Position numbers and translations under genes: made by a program
Assembly (NCBI RefSeq): GCF_901933205.1
Contig: NC_044573.1
Location: 59,708,493-59,772,492, forward strand
Reading direction: 5' to 3'
DNA from: Camarhynchus parvulus
Lineage: Eukaryota > Chordata > Aves > Passeriformes > Thraupidae
DNA: 64,000 nt
Part shown: positions 13,101-23,509 of the stretch, piece by piece
Layout: the number at the start of each line of letters is the position of its first letter
Position numbering within the stretch: position 1 is the stretch's first letter
Notes under the pieces: generated by a model
The model's input: only the letters and a program-made list of their open reading frames with translations
Databases searched by the model: none
What the model was told of the DNA's origin: nothing

Positions 13101-14721
13101 CCTGTTTTTGACTGATTCTGTGCCTCATGACCAGATTCATACACCAATTATTTTTTTGTTGGACCCTTCCTTAAAGATATGTATGTAGGTATGGGCAATG
13201 TCTGTTTATGTGCAACAGCATCTGATGTTACAGTAGAGGCATTAAAAGGCGTGGTCCTACCTCTCTTTTCTCTCTCCTACTTCCCATGACTTGCTATTTC
13301 CTCTTCTTTTACCTCAGAGGCATGCTTGGCCCTCTTTCCAGTGAGCTGACTGGGGAGCTAAATTAAAAAAAAACCCTGACACTGTTCAAAGAAGTGGGTG
13401 TTTTTGTGTCAGACTAGTTTACAAGTAGTAGCACCCCTCGACTGGAAAAGACGGAAAGACCAGAGAAGAGGTGGCGGTTCACTCCCCACGATGATGTGGT
13501 CATTTTGGCTTGGCTTAGATATAATGTTAAACTGCATCCTCAGCCTGCTTTGCAGGTGGATTACACTGTGCTGCAAAAATCTTTGTGCCCACAGGGAATT
13601 GTGACATGGAATGGTTCCTGAGATAAACAGTGTTGTCTTGGGGTTTTCTTTGGTAGCAGCTTCCTTGTATGAACATGCCTTTAGAGGAGTTGATGTAACA
13701 GAAAGGGGCTGACAGGAGATACAAGCGTGTTCCCTCAAGCCCACATTATCTTGTCATAGCTGACGAGATAACCAGATACCAGAATGATAGGCCGTAATGT
13801 AATAGGCCTGAATAGAAAAACCAGCAGTAAACCTCATCTTTGGGTTGTTACTGGAAAAAACAGCTGGACTTGGTATGGAAGACGAAGAAATCGACCAGAA
13901 AAATGAAAGGTAAACAAAAAGGAAAAGAAAGATAAAATATTTCTCTTGAATTGGACATTTAGTTTAATTTCACAGTGCTAACTAGTCCATTTAAAAAATA
14001 AATATAATAACACTTGGAGTGGCTTTTCAACAGTATACTAATGAAGTAAGCTATTATGATTTGTATAGGTGTAATTAAAGCATGGGAAAGCAAACATATC
14101 AGTGTAGTTGTTTTATCAGCAGTATTAAATGAATAATAAGATAGACAGCTATGCACGCATCACTGTGCTGCTCTGAAAAGTATTTGAAATTTTCACCCAA
14201 AAAAAAGCAGAGGCAAAATGCATTCTTGTTAAAGGATTTGTTAAATCTAAATTAAAAAATATTCTTCCACTGAAGAAAAAATGACTGATTGCAATATTAG
14301 AAGTAATTCAAGTTTCTCGAAACGACTTTTAAAAGGAGTGAGGCAACCAGAGGGTAATGTGTAAAGTGTCATAGTTTATAGAAAAGAAATACAAAGGCAA
14401 AAATAGTGTACTGAATAGCAAAAGATTATGAACTTGGGCGAGAAAAGTGCCATGAGGACTCATAGATGGAATAACAGGTGTTTTGTGGCTTTTTAATGAT
14501 TGATTATTATATGGTGTAAATGGGGCATGAAGAGAAACGCTTCATTAAATAACTTGAGAAAAATTAGGCAACATAGCGGAGGGAAAATGTTTTGGTCTCT
14601 TTAGTGCTTTCAAAGTGTACTTTGAGCTTCAGCAATGCTATTGGCCTGCTTCCATTACCCATTTTTTTTAAGAGAAAGAAATAATAGACTATTCAGGCCA
14701 AGAAAAGTATAAACACCACAG

Positions 14722-14772
14722 AGTTAGAATACTTACCTGTGGGGGAAGTACAGGTAAGTAAGTATTCTAACT
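14722..14772. repeat. Inverted repeat embedding a consensus splice donor on both strands
   Basis: The left arm 14722-14740 (AGTTAGAATACTTACCTGT) pairs with the right arm 14750-14772 in full, apart from a 4-nt bulge caused by a duplicated AAGT. The loop is GGGGGAAGT. The right arm contains CAG|GTAAGT (14751-14759), a perfect 5' splice-site consensus. Because the arms are complementary, the same consensus is present on the minus strand in the left arm. Confidence 0.85.
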
Positions 14773-15048
14773 ACTTGTGAAACAAAGGCAGACAGCAGGG
14801 CAAAACATTTTGCTTTGGCAGGAGAGGCTGTGTGGAAAAGCGGTAATTTTTTTTTTCTTAAGGTATTTTAATGGTTGTAAGCCCTAGTATTACTCATGGA
14901 TTGGCCTGCAATGAGAAAAATTGAGGGAGTTCAAACAAGCTATTTTACTTGCTGACTTTGTTTACCTTTGCTGATATTTTTACCCACACATTAAAAGCGA
15001 TGATGGGATATGAAAAAAAAAACTTCATAAGATGTGTGTGGAATGACT

Positions 15049-15081
15049 TAATGAAGGTACAACTGCATTGTACCTTCATTA
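15049..15081. repeat. Perfect inverted repeat, 14-bp arms, 5-nt loop
   Basis: TAATGAAGGTACAA (15049-15062) and its exact reverse complement (15068-15081) flank CTGCA. It lies only about 300 bp from the 14722-14772 inverted repeat. It could fold as a compact hairpin in the intron transcript. Confidence 0.9.
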
Positions 15082-18000
15082 TGGTCTTCTTACTGCATCT
15101 ATATTATGTTAACCATTCAGGGGTGTAAATCAACCAAAAATTAATCTCTTTTCCATTGGTTAACTTTTGCTCTACAAAGTAGCTTTTGTTTTAAAACCTA
15201 GAGCTCTCCATTCAGGCATCAGAAAAGAAAAAAAAGAAACCTTCATAATTTATTATTAAATGTGAAGGAAATGTGACTATACAGTCATGTACCATCCACA
15301 CTCTGAAAGAAGAGGATAGTTGAATCATTAGTAGCTCTATGCAGAGGGCACTCAGCTGTATGGATTACATGGACTGAAGTCCATGGGTTGTTTCCAATAT
15401 TGTCCAATATTCAGTGAATATCTTGACAGCTAGCAGCAGTTTCTTGGCTTTTTTACTTCTAAGAAACGTAAGAGTGACTTCAGAAAACATTGCTGCTGGG
15501 CCAAAATCTTCTTAGTTTAACGTATAAGCTTAGAGAGAGATGTAAGAATGAGAGAGGCACTACATATATTACTGAGCATCTAGCAATCTATAAGTTAAGA
15601 TTTATTGAGCCAGGCACTGTATCAATGAATCATGTGTGTAATATCCATGGCAAACCTTCAACAAATTTGTCAAATTATTTCTAGGTTTGTGGTTTTGCTC
15701 AGTTGGGAGCAATGAGTTCCCATAGTTAGCTCCAGCTATTAACGGAAGACCATACTTCCCTCCAAAGCTGCTGTGTATTTTCACTCCAAGAAACAGCAAG
15801 TCATTCCATATTAATCAATTTCATGCCACTTGTCATTTCATAAACATCTAGCATGTGTTTCTTCAATCATGATTCTTTCATGTTCAATGTTGCAGATTGA
15901 TTAAATGTCTCCACATAGGAAGTTGTCCTAAGTCTTCAATAACTTCTGTTTGGCCTTTTCTGTGTCTTCTCTTCTATCTCTTCTGACAGGAGATAGGAAG
16001 ACCAGACCTATATAATTTATTTTAGATGAGATAACATTATGGGTTTACACAGTCACACAAGATCTTATGCTTTCTTTGTGTTCTGTTCCTAATAATCACC
16101 GATATCCTATCTTTTTGTCTGAATTGAAGTGACGTGGTCTTGAAATTCCCAACAGAAATCTTATTCCTGTCTGATTATATTGATTTAGACTCCATAAGGG
16201 ATTCATAAGACTCATTGCACTGCTTTGTATTTATCAGCTTTGACTTTATTTGCCATTTTATTTCTTAATTCTGCAGTATCTTAAGGAAAACAAGAAAAGC
16301 TGGATGTGACTGCAGCCATGTAGCACAGCAGATAAGGCTATTGCTGCTTTAATTGGAGCTATCACTAAAACCCCATGTTTTCTTACTGGCATTGTAGGCA
16401 GACATATAACTTAGTGAATGTTTAGAGAAATGGTTCAGCCTCAAAAAGAGGGTTGTAGAGACTTCTCTGGGAATCTCTGATCCTTTAGGGTAAAGTGCTG
16501 TCCTTGGAAATGGAAAATCTCTGCACAAATTCTCACTCCAGTCACACAAGAGGAATGGGTGTGGAATGTCCTTATGCTGAGAGATTAAGTGTCTTCTCTA
16601 TATTCATAAATTATATTCTGAATGCTCCTTTTTTTTATCTAGTGGTTTACATGCAACTAGGCTGAAAAATCAAAAAGCCATTTTGGAAATGTTAATTTAA
16701 ATGTTTTTTCTTGCAGCTATTTTCTGAATTTGGATGAACTTTTTAATCTTAACCCTCTCATCTTTTTTTTTTCATGCATACACACACACACCCTTTCCTT
16801 CCCATAAAGAAATGCAACCTCAACCTCAGCCTCTCTAGCCCTTTTTGTTCCAAAGGAGAAAGATTTTTTTTTGGTGTATATGGAGTTATTCTGTTTTCAA
16901 TTTATTAGTCACTGTGCTTAGGAAGGTATAAAATATGTGTGCATGAGATTGGTTTATGGCACCTCTATATTGTTGGCTGTAAGCAAAGTTAACTATAATA
17001 GGTTATAAGTTAACTAAAATAGGTTTCCTGTACTTGTGTGGCCCTGAGAAAGAGATTATTTGAACACTGAAAAAAGCCAGAATCGACTCCATGCTTAGGA
17101 TTGCCTAGCCCCTGAATTTTCACTGGCTGAATGTAGGTACTAAGGAGAAGTTGGGAAAAGAGGCTGTGCCAAGTGGAAAGAACTTAGAGATACAAATCTT
17201 GCTGACTGCTGACTTCTCGGTACAGTGATGAAGAACTTCTTAGAGTAAAACTCTAGTGAATTTTGGAAAGAAAAACACTATGTTAAATGAAGAGGAGAAG
17301 GTTTAGGGGATTTTTTAAACTGGTAAAATGCTGTGTTGTGGCTTCTTATGCTTGGAAAAATGTTATGTGCATCTATTCTGAACATTTCTGTAAGTCCAGC
17401 TTGCCTTTCCCATTATAGGTCAGGGAGGAAGGTGATGAGTGAGTGCAGATTTTCTTTAGAGCAGGCAAGATTATGTGTGTTGAGAGCGAGAAGCCTAAAC
17501 AGAGTTCAGTGGGGCAGCTTCACCATTCCTCTGAGATGACAAAACTGCTTTTTTATGCCCCAAACTCGCATTTATCAGAGGGATAGCAAGTCCCATGAGA
17601 GATAGTTTCCTGGTGCTTGCAGTCATTTAAAAGAAAACAAACCAGCCAAATTCTTCAAAGAACTCTCCCATATTTAAAGTTTCAGGAAGAACTTCAGAAT
17701 TCAGCAGGAAGAATCATGACTTTCATTGTCTTCATCAAAAACAGCATTTAAAATTTCTGAAAAAGTGTTCCCAGCTTTGGGGCCAACAGAGCTTGCTGGT
17801 AAAATTGCACAAAAACTTTTTTTTCCCCATGATGGCATGCTTTTGTCACCAACATTTATGTAAAATGTAAGGGCTACTTTAAGGTATTACTACCATATGG
17901 TGACAACTGATTTATTTTTGTCTCCAAATCTTTTGTAATGTGCTCCTAGGTGCTTGGTTGAACATGAAGAACCAACAAAACCCCAGCCTTCAATGAAATG

Positions 18001-19692
18001 CCTGTTATGCACAGGCATATGTGTAAATGTAATAAACAATATGGGTTACTTGTGCAATCTTAGAAGGTAGCAATTTCCACAATGGTGCTTATTATTATAA
18101 ACTATATTATTACCGGTGGATCTTGTATTTGGAGAGAAAAGCTGTACTGTACAATTTCTACCCTAATAATTTCTTCTCTTATTATTTCTGTAGAGTTGTT
18201 GATTTTGTTTGCCTTTCCTTTGTGAATACACAAGGCTGGTTCCAGAACTTCGAGTTTGCCAGCCCAGCTTAAATAGATATTGGTTAGTATCATATTCAAG
18301 AATTAAAATATGCAATAGCAGAATAAGAAGCTGTATATTCTTGTTAAGTTTGCTCATTAAAGAAGTTGTAAGATAGTTCAGAATGGTTAAAATAAGAGAG
18401 CAAAGAGAGGATTTTTTCTAAACTGAATGTTTGCGTCAATTAAAATAAGATGTAAAATTTAGACTCTTTTGCTCTACTCAGGGAGTTTCTGTTCCAGATT
18501 CATATTGATACTTTGAACCTTTTTTGCAACAAAACAAAGATAACAGGCTTTTGTCTACTCATACAAAATCATAATATCTCATAAAGATCTCATTAGCATG
18601 CAGAACTGATGGGGTTTTCTGTTATTATTTGTTTTTCTAGAAATTTCTTTCAGACTTTTCATCAGACTCAGAATCCATTTGGCAATGGGGTGAATGACAG
18701 CTGCATTGTTACCCTCATTTCACAGGTATTTCTTTACATCTGTCCAGCTGCTGTGGCAAGGATGATGGTTACTTTTGGCCACATGTATCCCCCTGCCCCT
18801 TTCTGAGGCTGATTTTCATGGTAAAAGCAAGATGTAGTAGCCAGCACCTTCTTAAAAGGTAGTCTCAGTCCTTGCCTTCCTTTTTCGCCTCTCTCAAGCA
18901 CAAAGATGAACTTGTGTTTCTGTTTCTCTGCTGACACTGGCTTTTGTCTGAAAGCAACTGGAAGCTGCTGCAGGAACCTGGAAAGCAGGGAACTTCTATG
19001 TCCAGCCCTGCAAGCTGAGCTTTAAACCTAAACCTCTGTGAATGTAGTGTAGAGGAGTGACACTGCAAGCAACACTGATGGTGGGAAGTGGAGGAGTAGG
19101 GTTGCCCTCTGAGGTGCATGTTAGATGATGAGTATTTCACATCTGTGAGGTAAAACTGTGATGTAAAAACCATTTTGGTTTCTGTTGGTTCATCGCATAG
19201 ATTGAGGGAAGTGTCTCAGTGCCTCCTAAAATTAGTCCCCTTCTCTGTCATTCCAGTGGGCTGCCTTCAGGCATTTTTGGCAAGAAATGTTTGGACATGC
19301 TGTAATAAGAAATGTGAAGACATTGCTGGTGGGAACATCTATATGTGTCTTAGAAAAGATTATGAATAGAAAGAGAGGGATTTGAGCGAGAAAACAGCCC
19401 CTCAAAAATAAATTTGCTCAGAAGTGGTGATGAATTCTGTCATTTCTCCCTGTAGATTTGCATAGGCTGAGTGCACACAAAATCCCTGTACATGATCATT
19501 AATGTGTAACCCTTACATTACCTTCCTTTGATGGTAGTATTCAAGTGCTGACAGAAAGCTTTTACCGTACATGAAATGGGATACCTGAGAAAGAACTTTG
19601 CTGAATGCCTTCCAAGTCTGAAGGGGAAGGTTTTCTATTCATCTCTGCCCCTTGTGCATTTTTAAGGTCTTGCCTTAATAATAAGTGTGTGA

Positions 19693-19742
19693 CTTTTCCC
19701 TTTTCCCTCTCCCTCCCTTTTTCTTTCCCTCTCCCTTTCCCC
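19693..19742 (+). repeat. 50-nt uninterrupted polypyrimidine tract
   Basis: Fifty consecutive C/T bases, mixed as CCCTCTCCC and TTTTTC blocks, purine-only on the other strand. Such tracts can adopt triplex (H-DNA) structure and bind PTB-type proteins in RNA. Neither is shown here. Confidence 0.9.
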
Positions 19743-22712
19743 ATCCCTGTGCATCAATTATTTAGCCCATAGTTTGAGTTAATGGTTACTGTAAAATCAG
19801 CCTCATCTCTCACACACTTAAGTTTATGTAATTGCTATTAAATACAACTGTAAATGCTTGGAAACCAAAGCCATGCTAGCTATTCCTCTCATCTGCTGGT
19901 ACTTTAGACTTCAGTACCCTTCTGGTACAAGGTCATGTACAGCTCATTGCATTTATGGAGTATGATCCAATTTTGAATCCTGTCTCGCGATGCTACTGTC
20001 CCAACAGCACGACACATTTTTTCTCTGCCATTTAAAAGGCATGCAGGAGAGCTGGTGATAAAAATTTGTAGTAGTACTGGCGTGTGACTTCCAAAATAAG
20101 GCATACAGGAGAATTCCCGGATAGGCAGGAGTGCTGTCTGGGTGATTTTTTTTAGTTTTCAAGTTTTATAGATAGGTAGAGCTAGTGAGGTGTAAATCTG
20201 TGTTATTTTTTTTCCCCTCTTTGTATTTTTATCTATTTATTGATTTATTTTTGCTTCACTGAATCCTATTGAAATGCTCTGGTTTTGTTGCAGGTGTTTG
20301 CATTTTTTGAGTTTGATTATAAATATGTCACTGTAACTTTTGTCTGTCAGAAAGTTTCTATATTTGGGTTGTTTAGGCAGTAAACTGAGTGTGTGAGCAT
20401 AACTACAGCATCTACAGATATAAGAATAATGCAAAAATCTTCACAATCTCAACAGGGTCAGTTCAGAATTAAAATTAAATAAAAATTAAAATAATCCAAG
20501 TACTCAGAAAAGAAATCTATTCCCATCACATGTTGCATCACCATGTGAAAGAATATTCTGGAGTCTCTGAAACAATTATTTGTTTTTCTTCAGGTATTCT
20601 TTCTGTAATCTGTAGTTGTATTCCTTCTCACCATTGACAGCATGTGGATGTGCATGCCATCACAGTATTGTCAAATTGCAAAGCCTTGTAGAGTTGAGAG
20701 TAATTCTTGGGAAGCACCAATTTTGAAGAAGGTATTAAACTTTGTTCTCAACCTGCTGGTTCCTGACAATGAAGCAGATAAAATATTTCTTTCCAGCAGT
20801 AATCTCAACATTGACATCTCGAGGGCATTACTGATACATGTGGATAATGAAGTCATTGTAATCAAGTCTTTGCTGGAGACATTTCTACAGCTGAGTCATT
20901 TATGCTGACTGATTTTCTTTTTCCTATTTAAAATTTGAATGTCTTCTCATTACAGGCACCTCTTTTTCTTACATTGTGCTGCATCTGTGTCTTGACACAA
21001 TGCAGTCTTTTTGACAAAATGTGTCATAATCTTCTAATTGATTCCCATAGTAACATAGCTACTATCATTCAAAAACTAGGCATGTGTCCTGATCATAAAT
21101 TGTTTAGAGAGATGACATATTCCAATTTTTAGACAGACTTTTTTTTTTTAAACATATGAGCTGGGCATGTTCTTAACCTTGTTTACACTTTCTGCTGACA
21201 ATGCTAAAGCTGCACACTGTTCCTTTATTTTAAAGGAAGATAATAAAATGAGTGTGGTGGTGTTTCAAATCAAGGTGAATAAAGTGCCACAGTGATGCAT
21301 AGGATATAACATCACTATGCAGAAGTTAGCAGTTTTTGCTGCTGAAATAATTCCTATTTCAGCACTTTAGCTGGTCACTAACTGCCACGTCACCTAAATT
21401 AAATATATTTTAGCTGCATGAGCTTGCAGACTTTGTCGTATCTACGACACAAACTTTATATATTGGGTGCTCAAAGCTAAAACAGTAGCTAGAAGTGAGC
21501 TTGTGACATACTATTCCTGTTTGCAGACCCCAAATTAGAGAAATTATGTTGAAATATGTCAGTACCCTACCTAAGCCAGTATTGTGAGCTCCCTGTTCAG
21601 TTTGCCATTTGTTTGTTGCTGTTTTTTTCTCCAGTGACTGATTCTCTAGGTAGTTACCTGAATTTCAATGTTATAGATATTTTTTTAATGTTTATTTAAA
21701 ATTGATCCTTTCAGTTTTTCCATTTCAAGTAATAAAAGACAATGAAAATGGTCTTGCAAACTCTCTTCAGAGAGTTGGATAAATCACTTGATACCACCTG
21801 GTCACTAAACCATTACTTAGAATGAGTTCTTTTGTTCCAGACAACTAACTTTCTTAATTAAAATGTAACATTTTGTAGGTGTTTTGTCTCAACCTCTGGA
21901 CTAGCAGCTAGTGCCAAATACTCTGCAGTTGTGATAAATTCTATTTTAAAGTCACAGAAATAATTTTCTGAAGTCACAGAAATAGTCTGCATAAGTGAAA
22001 TTAAAAAGAAAAAAAAGAGTTTGAGGAAAACCTTTATAGCAGAATTGTAGATCATGAGCTGTTTAAGTTTCTTCATGCAGCCACCATCACTTATGGTCAC
22101 AGGACAGCAGCTGAGATAAATTGGAATTAGTTTTTGATTGTGTTGGAGTTTGGTTTGGTTTTGGCTTTGGGGTATTTTTTTTGTTTTGTTTTTTTTAACT
22201 CAAGACAGGCCTGTAGCTACATGGAACACTTCACTGTAAAAACCTTCTGACTTCTACATGAAGAAGTCATTCTATGGTGTAATATATAAAAGTTAGTTAT
22301 TTTTATGAAAAAGTCTGCCTTCTCATCAGTACAGTGCCTTCTCCAAGCTAGTTGTAGAAGGCAAAGATGGGAGCAATAGAAACTTTCCTATCAGAAAAAA
22401 AAATTGACAATCTACAATTGTTAACAATGTAGAAAATGCGTAAAATGAGTAAAACTTGATAAACAGAGAGACATTTTTGTCCACTGTGAGGAAAAAAAGA
22501 AAAGAAACAAATAAGTGTATTAAGAAAATGGTAAACGAGTTTATGAACAAGAAGAAAAGCCAACTGATGTCTTGGGGAATTATTAATTAAATGGCCAAGG
22601 CTTGTGAGAGCTCCAAAGGACTTGCAGTTGGTTGGGTTTTTATTGTGTTAATTTCTCAGCACCGTTTGGTCTTGCAGTAGTGGAGGTGATTGTAAAATTT
22701 CTCTGAGGTGAG

Positions 22713-23039
22713 TTATTTTGAGGGCTGCAGATGGTTTAAGAAAGCATGCCTTCCTGCAGCCTCTGCAATGTGCCCTGCCCAGCGGTCGAGCTCATCCTCC
22801 TTTATTCTGACGTTTTTCAGATGCATTGTGTCTCTTGGGCAGGAGTAATCTACGGAGCTGATGTATAGTATGTCTGGCTGAGAATAAGCTTGCACTTGTT
22901 CTTCTTCTTTGTCACAGGAATAAGGTGGGCTGCTGAGGCGAGAAAAGCTAGTACCATTATGTGGTGTGCAGGCAAGAACCTCATTAACTAAGTCCCTCGT
23001 GGCAGCATTTCTCACCGAAGGCTGGCTGTGTGTCTGCAC
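22713..23039 (-). CDS. Unidentified possible coding exon or retrocopy remnant, antisense to PTPRK
   Basis: On the minus strand an open frame runs from GTG at 23039 to a TAA at 22715-22713, 108 codons. I do not recognise the product. Three points favour real coding origin. The frame opens directly after an AG (23041-23040) that could be a 3' splice site. Composition differs from the intron, with several in-frame CpG-containing codons and a balanced, acidic/polar protein (for example LYISSVDYSCP and IKEDELDRWA). An AATAAA (22644-22639 on the minus strand) follows the stop by about 70 nt. Against this, the tract before the AG is a poor polypyrimidine tract, there is no ATG start, no partner exon was found, and frames this long arise by chance in 64 kb. 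It could be a 3' terminal exon of a nested gene, a decayed retrocopy, or nothing. Confidence 0.22.
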   Translation of the reverse strand: MQTHSQPSVRNAATRDLVNEVLACTPHNGTSFSRLSSPPYSCDKEEEQVQAYSQPDILYISSVDYSCPRDTMHLKNVRIKEDELDRWAGHIAEAAGRHAFLNHLQPSK

Positions 23040-23422
23040 CTATGAATTGGGTAGTTAACATTGTCCTGATATAATTTTGTTTATTGGACTTCCCATGTGA
23101 AGTCTGATTAGCGGTTAGGTCTTGGAGCAATGTAGACCTAGAGGTGTGTTTTCAGTAATGCTGAAAAAGAAAATATGCCACATTCTTGGTTTTTTGGCTT
23201 TGGGTTTTTTCCCCAGTCTTTTTGCATTTCCTGATTTTCAGAAGCCAAGGAGAGTGCTCATCTCCCATTACTGAACTGTCTTCAATGTGTTGCACAAACT
23301 ATCTAAGGCATATTTTGTCTTGGATGTCTTATTCAGCAAAACCAGTAAGAACCAAAGGACTCATTAGAGATGGAGCATATAGGGTGATAGCTGTGAGTGC
23401 AGTCTGTCATGCACAGAAAGAG

Positions 23423-23509
23423 AAAACTTAAGATCTTGTTGGAAATTTAAAAATAAACCTCAGAGTGACTGCAGTTTATTTTTAAATTTCCAACAAGATC
23501 TTAAGTTTT
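23423..23509. repeat. Perfect 36-bp inverted repeat with 15-nt spacer
   Basis: The left arm 23423-23458 and right arm 23474-23509 are exact reverse complements over all 36 bp, with key blocks AACTTAAGATCTTG and AAATTTAAAAATAAAC. The 15-nt spacer (23459-23473) can add a CAG/CTG pairing after a 2-nt mismatch. The resulting stem-loop would be about 87 nt. A perfect repeat of this length suggests recent origin (template-switch inverted duplication or insertion of a small palindromic element) or selection on structure. No terminal repeats or target-site duplications were obvious. Confidence 0.95.

Larger units (their letters stand above)
10196..22600 (+). other. PTPRK: PTPRK intron, long repeat-poor block
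   Basis: About 12 kb of AT-rich intron with no recognisable exon, RNA gene or transposable element. It holds two inverted repeats (14722-14772 and 15049-15081), a short CA run near 16778-16790, a 50-nt pyrimidine tract at 19693-19742 and a T/G-rich low-complexity stretch near 22141-22197. The longest open frames are around 110 codons or fewer and have no coding signature. Confidence 0.65.

Noticed and set aside
13409..13744. 111-codon minus-strand frame
   Set aside because: Overlaps two other open frames and has no recognisable domain.
20581..20600. Polypyrimidine-CAG|GTATTC junction as another recursive splice site
   Set aside because: Good acceptor half, but GTATTC is a weak donor. Similar weak junctions near 18726 and 32869 were rejected for the same reason.
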